Source: Gammaproteobacteria bacterium
GTDB lineage: Bacteria > Pseudomonadota > Gammaproteobacteria > Acidiferrobacterales > Sulfurifustaceae
Assembly: GCA_016199745.1 (NCBI GenBank)
Contig: JACQFZ010000050.1
Span: forward strand, 1-64,000
Reading direction: 5' to 3'
Length of the DNA: 64,000 nt
Shown here: one piece after another, positions 1 to 9,043 of the stretch
How the letters are laid out: the number at the start of each line of letters is the position of its first letter
Position numbering within the stretch: the stretch's first letter is position 1
Position numbers and translations under genes: made by a program
The notes under the pieces: model-generated
Told to the model about the DNA's origin: nothing
Seen by the model: the letters and a program-made list of their open reading frames with translations, nothing else
Database searches by the model: none

Positions 1-67
1 CTTGGCCCGGCAGTAAATCCTTGATTCGTTCCCACTGGTCGTCTCGCAATCCGTATCGTCTGGCCAT
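1..67 (-). mobile_element. IS5-family transposase, N-terminal 22 residues only (runs off the left edge)
   Basis: Reading leftward from the ATG at 65-67 gives a peptide beginning MARRYGLRDDQWERIKDLLP, the typical start of IS5-family (DUF4096-type) transposases. The rest lies outside the window. Downstream of its start (on the plus strand, 125-140) there is a candidate insertion-sequence end. The group is inferred from the N-terminus only; whether the element is intact cannot be judged. Confidence 0.75.
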
Positions 68-124
68 CTTCCGCTGTGCTTGCTCGCAGTTGGAGAGAAC
101 AGAAGTATGACAAAGGGGATTAAT

Positions 125-140
125 TGATGACAGGCCCTAG
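125..140. repeat. candidate terminal inverted repeat of the left-edge insertion sequence
   Basis: The sequence TGATGACAGGCCCTAG lies about 60 bp outside the transposase start and resembles the GGGCCTGTCATCA-type ends of IS427-group IS5 elements. CTAG at its outer edge may be the target site. The other end is not in the window, so the assignment is tentative. Confidence 0.4.
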
Positions 141-467
141 GGTGGGGGGTGAGTGAAATGGGCAGTTGTAGTTGCGGTTGCTGTTGCGGTTAATCCCCGT
201 GTGGCGCATTCCGAGCATCGGAGCTTTTGGCCTCGAGCGCGCAGGAGGCGCGCGTCTGGCTCAACACAGGGATGTGTTGTGCCAGACATAGTTAGTAGCC
301 AAAAGTGAGAAGCGGAGGATGTCTTTGCGCCACCCCGGGGGGTGCTTTCTTTTGGATACTTTTCTTTGCACAAGCAAAGAAAAGTATCCCTGGGCTGCGG
401 GGCGGAGCATCCCGCTGATTATATTTATTACACTCGACCATCATCGCCCCACCGGGGCGATTCATCC
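141..467. other. intergenic region with dispersed-repeat sequence, no gene seen
   Basis: No convincing reading frame. The stretch holds an imperfect palindrome around 240-300 (CTGGC/GCCAG-type arms) and the strong hairpin at 354-389. It looks like intergenic repeat sequence between the insertion sequence and the methyltransferase gene. Confidence 0.5.
354..389. repeat. 16-bp perfect hairpin with ACAA loop (TTTTCTTTGC-type repeat)
   Basis: Arms GGATACTTTTCTTTGC at 354-369 and its exact reverse complement at 374-389 flank a 4-nt loop. Similar TTTTCTTTGC...GCAAAGAAAA palindromes occur in many copies in gammaproteobacterial genomes. It lies just past the 3' end of the methyltransferase gene, so it could act as a transcript end or a stability hairpin, although it has no U-run. 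Confidence 0.6.
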
Positions 468-1193
468 CTAAAGCGGCTTCCGCGCCACCACATTAACCAA
501 CGTCTCCTCCCGATCCTTCGGCGGTGGAACCCCAAACCACTCCAACGTACCCAAATCGGAACGGCTCCACCAAAGAAACGGAAACGAAACATTCTGCGGA
601 CCGAACTCGAAGCCCTGCGCACGGATCATGGCCAAATATTCCTCAGCGCTTCGCTGCACATGCATCGGATGACGAAAGAACAACCGAATCATCCAGGAAT
701 GAATGTACGCACGCGTCGACTCGGCGAACAACAACACCCCACCCGGCTTCAGCACCCGATAAAACTCACGCAGCGATTGCTCCTGATGCACCAGATGATG
801 AAACGTCTGATGACAAAACAGCAAATCGACACTGTTATCCGCAAGATCGAGCACAGCGACATTGCCACGACGAATATCGACCGATAAGTTTTCTTTCGCT
901 GCTTCGGCGCGCGCGCACTGCAGGCACTTATCTTCGGCATCGATACCGATCAATTGCTGCGGGTGAAACCGATCGTGCAACAAACGAAACGATTTACCCT
1001 GCCCGCAACCGACGTCGAGCACCACCGGATAGCTCGGGCGACGCTCGGGAAATAACCGGTCTAGATCGGCTAGCGCTACACGCAGAACCTTGAGGACCCA
1101 TGTCTGCGTACCGAGAAACCAAAAACCAATACGGGTTTCAGGAACGAACGCCGTTTTATGACTGGAATTAACCGCCATTTCTTCAGTGGCCAC
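468..1193 (-). CDS. class I SAM-dependent methyltransferase (Methyltransf_11 type)
   Basis: A 241-residue protein with a Rossmann methyltransferase core. Motif I is VLDVGCGQGKS (about residues 58-68), followed by an acidic motif II region (LIGIDAEDK), a post-I aspartate (NSVDLLF) and the motif LKPGGVLLFAES. The substrate cannot be read from the sequence; this subfamily includes small-molecule and lipid-type methyltransferases. The frame opens at a GTG at 1193, and an ATG at 1178 is an alternative start. It lies 23 nt downstream of recR on the same strand and may be co-transcribed with recR-ybaB-dnaX. Confidence 0.8.
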   Translation of the reverse strand: MATEEMAVNSSHKTAFVPETRIGFWFLGTQTWVLKVLRVALADLDRLFPERRPSYPVVLDVGCGQGKSFRLLHDRFHPQQLIGIDAEDKCLQCARAEAAKENLSVDIRRGNVAVLDLADNSVDLLFCHQTFHHLVHQEQSLREFYRVLKPGGVLLFAESTRAYIHSWMIRLFFRHPMHVQRSAEEYLAMIRAQGFEFGPQNVSFPFLWWSRSDLGTLEWFGVPPPKDREETLVNVVARKPL

Positions 1194-1216
1194 GATCGGC
1201 CCCCTACCCTATCTAT

Positions 1217-1816
1217 TCAAGTTTCCCGCCGACCCGAGAGAGCTCGCGCGAGCGTGCTGCGGTCGGTGAATTCGAGCTCACCACCGACCGGCACACCATA
1301 GGCGATGCGGGTCACACGAATGTTACGGCGCCGGACGAGATCGCCGACATAATGCGCCGTCGCCTCGCCTTCGACCGTCAGGTTGGTCGCCAATACGACT
1401 TCCTTGATTAGACCTTGATCGAGTAACGACTCGAGACGATGCAATCCGAGATCCTCCGGACCGACACCGTCGAGTGGCGACAACCGACCCATCAACACAA
1501 AGTACATACCATTATAAACGCCGGACTGATCCAACGACACCAGATCCGACGGCGACTCGACCACGCACAGCAACGACGAATCGCGTCGCGGCGAGCTACA
1601 GATCGGGCACAGCTCGGCTTCACTGAAGTTGTTACAACGCTGGCAATGGATGATGCGCTCGACCGAGTGGGTCAGCGCCTGCGCCAACACCCGGGCGCCG
1701 TCACGATCGCGCTCGAGCAGATGAAACGCCATGCGTTGCGCGCTCTTGGGACCGACACCCGGCAGCCGGCGCAACGCCAGCTTCAGGGCTTCTAACGAAG
1801 GAATCTCATTACTCAT
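1217..1816 (-). CDS. recR: recombination mediator RecR
   Basis: A 199-residue protein, the normal RecR length. It has an N-terminal helix-hairpin-helix (LRRLPGVGPKSAQRMAFHLL), a zinc finger (CQRC near residue 58, then CPIC) and a Toprim domain starting LLCVVESPSDL with a conserved GPEDLGLHRLE region. RecR acts with RecO and RecF to load RecA onto SSB-coated gaps. It follows ybaB with a 3-nt gap; ybaB-recR downstream of dnaX is the standard arrangement in Gammaproteobacteria. Confidence 0.97.
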   Translation of the reverse strand: MSNEIPSLEALKLALRRLPGVGPKSAQRMAFHLLERDRDGARVLAQALTHSVERIIHCQRCNNFSEAELCPICSSPRRDSSLLCVVESPSDLVSLDQSGVYNGMYFVLMGRLSPLDGVGPEDLGLHRLESLLDQGLIKEVVLATNLTVEGEATAHYVGDLVRRRNIRVTRIAYGVPVGGELEFTDRSTLARALSGRRET

Positions 1817-1819
1817 GCG

Positions 1820-2143
1820 CTAGAACGGCAACTTCATACCGCCCGGCAATTCGAGACCGGCAGTGAGACCGGACATTTTTTCCTGCGTGGTCTTCTCGAC
1901 TTTGCGCACGGCGTCGTTGATCGCCGCCGCGACTAAGTCTTCGAGCACTTCTTTGTCGTCCTGCAACAGCGACGGATCGATCGTCACGCGCCGCACGTCA
2001 TAGCGGCAAGTCATGGTCACGTTCACCATGCCGCCACCCGCGCTGCCGCCGACTTCGATCGTCGCCAACTGTTCTTGGGCCTTACGCAGGTTCTCTTGCA
2101 TCGCCTGCGCTTGTTTCATCAAACCGCCTAATCCGCCTTTCAT
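1820..2143 (-). CDS. ybaB: YbaB/EbfC family nucleoid-associated protein
   Basis: A 107-residue protein with the family layout: a Gly/Met-rich N-terminus ([13 protein letters not shown]), a long helix, a central beta sheet carrying the [12 protein letters not shown] motif, and a C-terminal Gly/Leu/Pro tail. YbaB dimers form a tweezer that binds DNA without strict sequence specificity. The gene sits between dnaX and recR, as in most proteobacteria, and is almost certainly in one operon with them. Confidence 0.96.
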   Translation of the reverse strand: MKGGLGGLMKQAQAMQENLRKAQEQLATIEVGGSAGGGMVNVTMTCRYDVRRVTIDPSLLQDDKEVLEDLVAAAINDAVRKVEKTTQEKMSGLTAGLELPGGMKLPF

Positions 2144-2230
2144 ATCGCCTCGCTATACGCTGGTAAAATTCGAAAAAGTCATCCATGCCTTTTTCGAAAC
2201 GGCCGACACATCCTTGCACCGGCAATGTCT

Positions 2231-3955
2231 TTATGCGCCGACTTTTCCCGCCGGACGAATCGTTTCAGGATTGACGCGCGCATTGAATTTGTCGCGCAAC
2301 GCCTGGATGTTCGGATCGCTGTTGATAGCGGCGACTGCCGCCTGCTGCTGTTCACTGCCGCGCCGTGCGCGCAATTGCGACGGCGTCTCCGTCGGCGGCC
2401 GGCCGGCACGAATGCTGAGCTTCAGCGGCCGACCATAATGTTGCTCCAACGCCTGCTTGAGCGTGGCTTCGCGTTCTTTATTAAGAAGTTGAGCGCACGA
2501 CTCGTCGACGATCAGATTGATTACATCGTCGCTGATGGATTCCGAGACAGTATTGTTCGCCAACTGCTTGACCAATCCGCTGAGCGTCAATCGGTCGACG
2601 ACGTCCTCCCACGATCCTGCTGGTGCGCGCGACTCGGTTGCAGTAGTCGGCGGCGGCACCACAACAGGTGCCACCGGTTCTGACACCATCATCGGCGCGC
2701 TAGCCAAAACAGCCGGCGCTGGCGACGGTGTGGCAATGGCTGGGCGTTTTACGGCTTCTTTTGCCACCGGCAGTGCAGCCGCTGTTACCGCAGGTTTACT
2801 AGAAATGCTGGAGGCAACACGCGGCGCGGTGCTAGCAGTCGCTGGTCGTGCCGGTTCGCCGCTAGTCACCGTGTCGGTGACGGGACGAAACGCCAACATC
2901 CGCAACAGCGTCATCTCCACGCCGGTCCGCGGATCCGGCGCCAGCGGCAAATCGCGCCGACCCAACAATGCGATTTGGTAATAAAGCTGCACGTCCTCGA
3001 CCGGCAACGCCGCCGCATGCGCTTGCAAGCGCTCGACTTCGTCGTCGCCAGCAAAACGTGTGTCGACTTGGGTCAGCGCCACACGGTGCAGTGTCTGCAG
3101 TAATTCGTCGAGCAATGCCGAGCAATCGGTACCATGGTCGATCACATCGGCAACGGTCGCGAGCAGCGCACTGGCATCGTCGGCCGCCAGCGCCCGCAGT
3201 ATTCGGTCGATCGCGTCATGATCGATGGTACCGAGCATCGCCCGCACCTCGGCCTCGCTTAAACGACCGCCGCCGAAGGCGATCGCCTGGTCGAGCAAGC
3301 TTAGACCGTCGCGCATACTGCCATCGGCAGCGCGCGCTACCAGTCGCACCGAGGCAGGATCGCGCTCGATCTGCTCGGCCGATAAAATCTTTTCGATCTG
3401 CGCCGCAATCTCTTCGACCGACAAGCGCTTGAGACTGAATTGCAAGCAACGCGACAACACCGTCACCGGTAACTTCTGCGGATCGGTCGTTGCCAATAGG
3501 AATTTGACGTGCGGCGGCGGCTCTTCCAGGGTTTTCAACAATGCGTTGAAGCTGTGACCCGACAGCATGTGCACTTCGTCGATGAGGTATACCTTGTAAC
3601 GGCCGCGCGACGGCGCGTATTGCACATTATCGAGCAGCTCGCGGGTATCGTCGACTTTGGTGCGCGAGGCGGCGTCGACTTCGATCAGATCGATGAAGCG
3701 ACCTTCGTCGACTTCGGTGCAGGCACTGCACTGGCCGCAAGGCTTAGAGGTAACGCCGGTTTCGCAATTGAGCGACTTGGCGAGAATACGTGCGATCGTG
3801 GTCTTACCGACACCGCGCGTACCGGTGAACAGAAACGCGTGATGCAGCCGATTGTTGTCGAGCGCATTGACCAACGGGCGCACCACGTGGGTCTGGCCGA
3901 CCAGCTCCCCGAACGCGCGGGGGCGCCACTTGCGTGCCAGCACCTGGTAGCTCAT
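2231..3955 (-). CDS. dnaX: DNA polymerase III subunits gamma/tau
   Basis: A clamp-loader AAA+ ATPase of about 574 residues. It starts MSYQVLARKWRP, has Walker A GTRGVGKTT, a zinc module with CGQCSAC, Walker B YLIDEVHML and sensor-1 LLATTDPQKLPVTVLSRC. Domain III and an Ala/Pro-rich linker lead to a tau-like C-terminal domain. I chose the ATG at 3955 (GAAAGG ribosome site just upstream) because the frame stays open to 4015 only by running into the SRP RNA gene. I see no A6G-type slippage site of the kind that produces gamma in E. coli. Confidence 0.96.
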   Translation of the reverse strand: MSYQVLARKWRPRAFGELVGQTHVVRPLVNALDNNRLHHAFLFTGTRGVGKTTIARILAKSLNCETGVTSKPCGQCSACTEVDEGRFIDLIEVDAASRTKVDDTRELLDNVQYAPSRGRYKVYLIDEVHMLSGHSFNALLKTLEEPPPHVKFLLATTDPQKLPVTVLSRCLQFSLKRLSVEEIAAQIEKILSAEQIERDPASVRLVARAADGSMRDGLSLLDQAIAFGGGRLSEAEVRAMLGTIDHDAIDRILRALAADDASALLATVADVIDHGTDCSALLDELLQTLHRVALTQVDTRFAGDDEVERLQAHAAALPVEDVQLYYQIALLGRRDLPLAPDPRTGVEMTLLRMLAFRPVTDTVTSGEPARPATASTAPRVASSISSKPAVTAAALPVAKEAVKRPAIATPSPAPAVLASAPMMVSEPVAPVVVPPPTTATESRAPAGSWEDVVDRLTLSGLVKQLANNTVSESISDDVINLIVDESCAQLLNKEREATLKQALEQHYGRPLKLSIRAGRPPTETPSQLRARRGSEQQQAAVAAINSDPNIQALRDKFNARVNPETIRPAGKVGA

Positions 3956-3994
3956 CGCCTTTCGGAAAACCTCTCGGAAACTTCGAACAATCGG

Positions 3995-4110
3995 GTGGCG
4001 GCTCAGGCCAGCCACACCCCAGCACCCAGGGCGGCTGCTGCGGCTGCTTCCTTCCGGACCTGACCGGGTTCACAGAACCCTGTCGCCGAGGGGACCGACC
4101 TTCGCCGCCA
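3995..4110 (-). ncRNA. ffs: signal recognition particle 4.5S RNA (small bacterial type)
   Basis: On the minus strand the conserved SRP apical domain is present: GTCAGGTCCGGAAGGAAGCA at about 4035-4054, the Ffh-binding loop with the GGAA tetraloop. The RNA ends pair: GGCGGC near 4104-4109 with GCCGCC near 3997-4002. The length is about 115 nt. The gene lies directly upstream of dnaX, a frequent position in beta- and gammaproteobacteria. Exact ends are estimated from the closing helix. Confidence 0.92.
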
Positions 4111-4216
4111 TAAACGATGCGCCAGTTTATCACGTGAGAACCCAAGGGACAGTACGGAATTTCGGGCGGACGAACGCGGATATAGGTTGTATTGCCGCCG
4201 GTATTTTCGTAGGCGA

Positions 4217-5836
4217 TCAGTCCACGCGTTCACTGACGGCGGTCGCACAGTCACAACTACTATTATTTTTCTGATCGAATTCGCAGCTCAAGCCGGTGCG
4301 CCCGATTTTGCGGCGGACATCATCGAGCGCTAGTCGGTAATACACCGGGCGGTTGTGGGCGCAGGCATGGGGATTGGCGGTCTGGCGCCAGCCGGCAATC
4401 AGCCGTTCTTGCTGTTCCGGCGTCAGCGGCCAACCGGCCTTCATAGCCGCCAAACAGGACAGAGCTTGGTGCAGCTCCTCGCGCCCACTGCGCACGCGCG
4501 CCAGCAGTTGTGCAAAGACGCGCGCCGACTCTTTGGGTGCGACGATCTCCGGGATCGAACGCAGCGCCAACACCAACGGACCGAACGGTTCAATCACAAA
4601 TCCACAGGCGGCAAGCGCTTCGGCGTTGGCCTCGACGAACGCACGCTCGTCTTCGGTCAACGTCACCACCTGCGGTGCGATCAAATCACGACGGCCGACC
4701 TTTCCTTGACGCAGCCGCTCGTAGAACACGCACTCCTCAGCAGCGTGCTGATCGATGACATAAAGATGACCGTCATGGAGTGTGAGCAGAAACGTGTCTT
4801 CCACCTGTCCGAGCAGCTTGAAACCTTCGGGCACGTTATAACCGGCGGCGTCTTCCGCGGCTTGCAGGTGCGAGCTACCGAACACGCGCGCGCGGCGCCG
4901 CAGCGCATGACGCACGCGTTCGAAGATCTCGAACGGCTGACGAAAGCGCACCTCGGTTTTCGCCGGATGCACGTTGATGTCGATCTCCGGCGCATGGACT
5001 TCGAGAAATAACACCACCAAACCGGTCAGGCCTTGCAATCCGTCGGCAACGGCACGGGCGAGCATGGCGTCACGCACCGGACGCCGGTTCACGTAGAGAT
5101 GCACCCGCCGCTGGCCACCCTGCTCCGCCGCGACGAAGCCCCAAACCCGGCCCCAGTTACCGACTTCGTCGAACTCTTCCAGATGCGAGGTCAGCTGTTG
5201 GCCGAATACGGCGGTGATGCGTTCGCTCGGAGACGCCGACGGAAAACTGTAGACCTCCCGACCGTCCATATTCAGGACAAACTGTTTCTCGGGAAAGGCC
5301 AGCGCGAAGCTAGTAAACACGCGCAACAGATGGCCGTACTCGGTCTTGAGACTACGCAAAAACTTCTGTCGCGCCGGTGTGTTGTAAAACAGATCCCACA
5401 CCTCGAAGCGCGTACCGATCGGCGCACCGGCCTCGCCGAGCGACACCATCCGTCCACCTTCCAAACGCGCTTCGCTGCCGAGCAACGTGTCGCGCGTGCG
5501 CGTGAGCAGACGTACGCGGGTCACCGAGGCGATGCTGGCCAGTGCCTCACCGCGAAAGCCGAATGAACGCACCGTCGCCAGATCGTCGACCGAGCCGATC
5601 TTGCTGGTGGCGAAGCGTTCAAACGCGAGCGGCACCTCGGCGGCGGGAATGCCACAACCGTCGTCGGTCACGCGAATCAGGCGGCGCCCGCCCTCTTGAA
5701 TCTCGACGCGCACGCTCTGCGTGCCAGCATCGAGTGCATTCTCGATCAATTCCTTGAGCACGCTCGCCGGCCGGTCGACGACTTCGCCGGCGGCGATGCG
5801 TTGTTGGACTTCCGGAGATAAAACGCGAATGCTCAT
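4217..5836 (-). CDS. mutL: DNA mismatch repair protein MutL with endonuclease motif
   Basis: A 539-residue protein with a GHKL ATPase N-terminus (ENALDAG, DDGCGIP, FGFRGEALASI) and a C-terminal dimerisation domain. Residues 362-373 read DQHAAEECVFYE, matching the DQHA-X2-E-X4-E metal-binding motif of endonuclease-type MutL. The accompanying motifs are SCLAAMKAG and CAHNRP (usual form CPHGRP). E. coli-type MutL lacks this motif and relies on MutH. The linker is short, so the protein is somewhat smaller than usual. The start overlaps the mutS stop by 4 nt (ATGA), indicating translational coupling. Confidence 0.96.
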   Translation of the reverse strand: MSIRVLSPEVQQRIAAGEVVDRPASVLKELIENALDAGTQSVRVEIQEGGRRLIRVTDDGCGIPAAEVPLAFERFATSKIGSVDDLATVRSFGFRGEALASIASVTRVRLLTRTRDTLLGSEARLEGGRMVSLGEAGAPIGTRFEVWDLFYNTPARQKFLRSLKTEYGHLLRVFTSFALAFPEKQFVLNMDGREVYSFPSASPSERITAVFGQQLTSHLEEFDEVGNWGRVWGFVAAEQGGQRRVHLYVNRRPVRDAMLARAVADGLQGLTGLVVLFLEVHAPEIDINVHPAKTEVRFRQPFEIFERVRHALRRRARVFGSSHLQAAEDAAGYNVPEGFKLLGQVEDTFLLTLHDGHLYVIDQHAAEECVFYERLRQGKVGRRDLIAPQVVTLTEDERAFVEANAEALAACGFVIEPFGPLVLALRSIPEIVAPKESARVFAQLLARVRSGREELHQALSCLAAMKAGWPLTPEQQERLIAGWRQTANPHACAHNRPVYYRLALDDVRRKIGRTGLSCEFDQKNNSSCDCATAVSERVD

Positions 5837-8496
5837 GCCTTGATCGGCTTCGGTGTGAGCGACGTTATCCGCGCCGGTTCGTGCGCGCGCTTGGAGTTCT
5901 TGTCGACCGTGTGCGTCACAAGCTCCTTGAGCTCGGCCAGGCGCTGCAACGCCTCGATCGGTGTGGTGTGCAACGGATCAATCTGACGTAAACGTTCCAG
6001 CAACGCCTCATGCTCCATCGATCGGGTAGCCGGAGACACCCCCGGTCCCGGTTTGCCGATAGTATCTGGTGCGCGCGCCGTGCCCAGTTCCCATTCCGCG
6101 AGCAACGCCGCCGCGCGCTGCACCACCGCTGCCGGCAGTCCGGCAAGTTGGGCGACGTTAATGCCATAACTCTTTTGCGTAGCACCGGGCATGACTTTAT
6201 ATAGGAATGTCACCTGTTCGCGCTCTTCGCGCACCGCCAGGCGCGCATTAACGATGGTCGGAATGCGCTCCGCCAACGCCGCGAGTTGATGGTAATGCGT
6301 CGTGAACAATGTCTTGGCACCGACCGTTTGCGCCAGCGCTTCCGCCACCGCTTGTGCAATCGCCTGACCATCGGCGCTGCCGGTACCGCGGCCGACCTCG
6401 TCCAAAATGACCAAGCTCCGTGGGCTGGCGTAACGCAGGATATTCGCCGTCTCCATCATCTCCACCATGAACGTGGACAAACCGCGCGCGAGAAAATCAG
6501 CCGCGCCCACGCGCGTGAAGATACGATCGACCACGCCGATAATCGCGCGCTGCGCCGGCACGAAGCTGCCGATCTGCGCCAGCAACACCAGCACCGCCGC
6601 CTGTCGCACATAGGTACTCTTGCCGGCCGCGTTCGGGCCGGTCAATAACAAGAACGACTTACCTTCGTCCAAGTGCAAATCGTTCGGCACAAAACCGTCG
6701 GCCAGCGCTTCGACTACCGGATGACGGCCTTCGTCGATGGCAATGCGATAATCGTCCGACACCTCCGGCCGAATCCAACCCTTGAGCATCGCAACGTGCG
6801 CGAACGCTGCCAGTACATCGATAGTGCCCAAGGCTTCCGCCGTCTGCCGCAGACGACCTGCATGGCTCGCCACTTGATCGCGCAGGCCGACAAACAACTG
6901 ATACTCCAATTCCTTCGCCCGCTCGACCGCCGACAAACTCTTCGTCTCGAACTCGCGCAGCGCATCGGTGATGAAACGCTCGGCGTTTACCAATGTCTGC
7001 CGACGCTGATAGTCCGGCGGGATTGCGCGCAGGTACGACTTCGTGATCTCGATGTAGTAACCGTGAATCTTGTTGAAACCGACTTTGAGGTTGGGGATGC
7101 CGCTGCGCTCACGCTCTTGCGCCTCGAAGGCGGTGAGCCAACCGCTGCCGTGGTGTTGCAAGGTATGCAACTCGTCCAGCTCGGTCGATACGCCGGTACG
7201 AACAAGGCCGCCTTCACGCGTTACGGCACGCGGCTCGTCCACCAGCACCCGCGCAATCTCGGCATGTACGTCCGTCAACGCATCGAGTCGCTCATGCAAT
7301 TGCCGAAGCAGCGGCGCCTTGACCGTCGTCAGACACTCACGCACTCGCGGTAGCGCCGCGATCGACGCGCGCAACGACGCGAGATCGCGCGGATTGGCCA
7401 CTGCCGAGGTAATACGCGAGGTTAGACGTTCGAGATCCAAAATGCCGGCAAACGTTTCGCGCAACTCATCGCGTAGGCGATGGTTCGCCACTAACTCCGC
7501 CACCGCTTCCTGGCGCGCGCGGATCGCCGCCACGCCACGCAACGGATGCAACAGCCATTGCTGTAAACGCCGCCGACCCATGCTGGTCGCGGTTTGGTGC
7601 AGTACCGAGAACAACGTCCCCTCGGTCGTCCCTTGGAACAGATTCTCGACCAGCTCCAGATTGCGTTGCGTCTGCGGGTCTAGCCAGACGTACTCTTCGT
7701 TGGCATACGGCTTCGGCGCCTGCAAATGCGGCAGGAACGCCATTTGCGTTTCTTGCAAATAAGCGAGCAATGCACCCGCCGCCGACAACGCCCCGAACAC
7801 CGACAGCTTGAGCGGCTCGATCGCCTCGCGACCAAAGTGACCGGCAAGCCGGGTCAGCGCCACTTGCGATTGAAACGCCTCGGCCGGCCGCTCAACCACG
7901 AACGGGCGATACAACGGCAACTCCGGAAGCTGATCGCCGGCCGCCAGCAGCACTTCCTCCGGCCGCAGTCGCGCGAGCACCGCCGCCAGCTCGTCGCGGC
8001 CAATATCGGTCACGAGGAATTCACCGGTCGCCAGTCGCAGAAACGCGAGACCAACGCGGTCGCTATCGAAACGCAAGGCCGCGAGCGCGCCTTCTTGCCG
8101 TTCGGATTCGTAAAAGGTACCGGGCGTGACGACGCGGATCACCTCACGCCGGATCAAGCCGCGGCCCTTACTCGGAGCTTCGAGCTGTTCGCAAATCGCG
8201 ACGTGGTGACCCTTCTCGATCAGGCGCGCCAGGTAAAATTCCAACCGATGATGCGGCACCCCGCACATCGGCACGCGGTCCCGGTCTTTCCCCTGCGGTC
8301 GTGCCGTCAGCACAATGTCGAGCGCCCGTGCAGCCAGCACGGCGTCGTCGTAGAACAACTCGTAGAAATCGCCAAAGCGGTAAAACAGCAGAACGTCGCG
8401 GTACTTCTCCTTGACCCGAGCGTACTGCTCCATCATGTCGGTCTCGGGCGCGCGCGGCGCCAATCCGGCGCGTGTTTGATTTTTTCCTCTGCTCAC
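5833..8496 (-). CDS. mutS: DNA mismatch repair protein MutS
   Basis: An 887-residue protein with the mismatch-reading motif FYRFGDFYELF near residue 38 (usual form FYRMGDFYE), the connector, lever and clamp domains, and a C-terminal ABC ATPase with Walker A TGPNAAGKST and Walker B VILDEVGRGTGSADG. It binds base mismatches and recruits MutL. I keep the GTG start at 8496, which has GGAG upstream and gives an N-terminus of normal length; the next ATG (8436) would trim it. It forms an operon with mutL. Confidence 0.97.
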   Translation of the reverse strand: MSRGKNQTRAGLAPRAPETDMMEQYARVKEKYRDVLLFYRFGDFYELFYDDAVLAARALDIVLTARPQGKDRDRVPMCGVPHHRLEFYLARLIEKGHHVAICEQLEAPSKGRGLIRREVIRVVTPGTFYESERQEGALAALRFDSDRVGLAFLRLATGEFLVTDIGRDELAAVLARLRPEEVLLAAGDQLPELPLYRPFVVERPAEAFQSQVALTRLAGHFGREAIEPLKLSVFGALSAAGALLAYLQETQMAFLPHLQAPKPYANEEYVWLDPQTQRNLELVENLFQGTTEGTLFSVLHQTATSMGRRRLQQWLLHPLRGVAAIRARQEAVAELVANHRLRDELRETFAGILDLERLTSRITSAVANPRDLASLRASIAALPRVRECLTTVKAPLLRQLHERLDALTDVHAEIARVLVDEPRAVTREGGLVRTGVSTELDELHTLQHHGSGWLTAFEAQERERSGIPNLKVGFNKIHGYYIEITKSYLRAIPPDYQRRQTLVNAERFITDALREFETKSLSAVERAKELEYQLFVGLRDQVASHAGRLRQTAEALGTIDVLAAFAHVAMLKGWIRPEVSDDYRIAIDEGRHPVVEALADGFVPNDLHLDEGKSFLLLTGPNAAGKSTYVRQAAVLVLLAQIGSFVPAQRAIIGVVDRIFTRVGAADFLARGLSTFMVEMMETANILRYASPRSLVILDEVGRGTGSADGQAIAQAVAEALAQTVGAKTLFTTHYHQLAALAERIPTIVNARLAVREEREQVTFLYKVMPGATQKSYGINVAQLAGLPAAVVQRAAALLAEWELGTARAPDTIGKPGPGVSPATRSMEHEALLERLRQIDPLHTTPIEALQRLAELKELVTHTVDKNSKRAHEPARITSLTPKPIKA

Positions 8497-8703
8497 CTAC
8501 TCCGCTGTCCCGTCAGGATGCCCGCCGCAGTCTGCCATATGAACTAAAAGGCATCCAGGTGTTCAGTGGGTGAATGTCGATAGCGAGCTAGGTCTGCCTT
8601 GCTCGTATTGATGTCTGGTCGCGTTATTGATTTGGGTGCGCGATGCGCACCCAATATGCACTAACTAATCGAAGCGCAAATGCAACGGCAGGCACTACAA
8701 AAA

Positions 8704-8795
<92 letters not shown>

Positions 8796-8827
8796 GGAAG
8801 GAACGACTGCTGATCTTTTCGCGGGAA

Positions 8828-8917
8828 TGGCGGAGAGGAAGAGATTCGAACTCTTGATGCGCTTGCGCACATAACGGTTTTCGAGACCGTCGCCTTCGAC
8901 CACTCGGCCACCTCTCC
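8828..8917 (-). tRNA. tRNA-Ser(CGA)
   Basis: A 90-nt class II tRNA on the minus strand, 5' GGAGAGGTGGCCGAG, with the acceptor pairing CCTCTCC and an encoded CCA end. The anticodon loop CTCGAAA gives anticodon CGA (codon UCG). The long variable arm contains GTGCGCAAGCGCAT. It is tandem with tRNA-Ser(GGA). Confidence 0.95.
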
Positions 8918-9043
8918 GAACGCTTACCAGGCCCCGGAAAGCGGCGTAGCTTACGAAAACCTCGCCTATATCACAAGTTAAGCATGGCCCTCGGCCACAA
9001 ACCTATCGTGACAAAGCCGGCGACCGAGGTTAGGCTCAAAACC

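Noticed and set aside
3804-4254. Minus-strand frames spanning the region between mutL and dnaX
   Set aside because: They translate the 4.5S RNA and the dnaX leader; composition and motif content are not protein-like.
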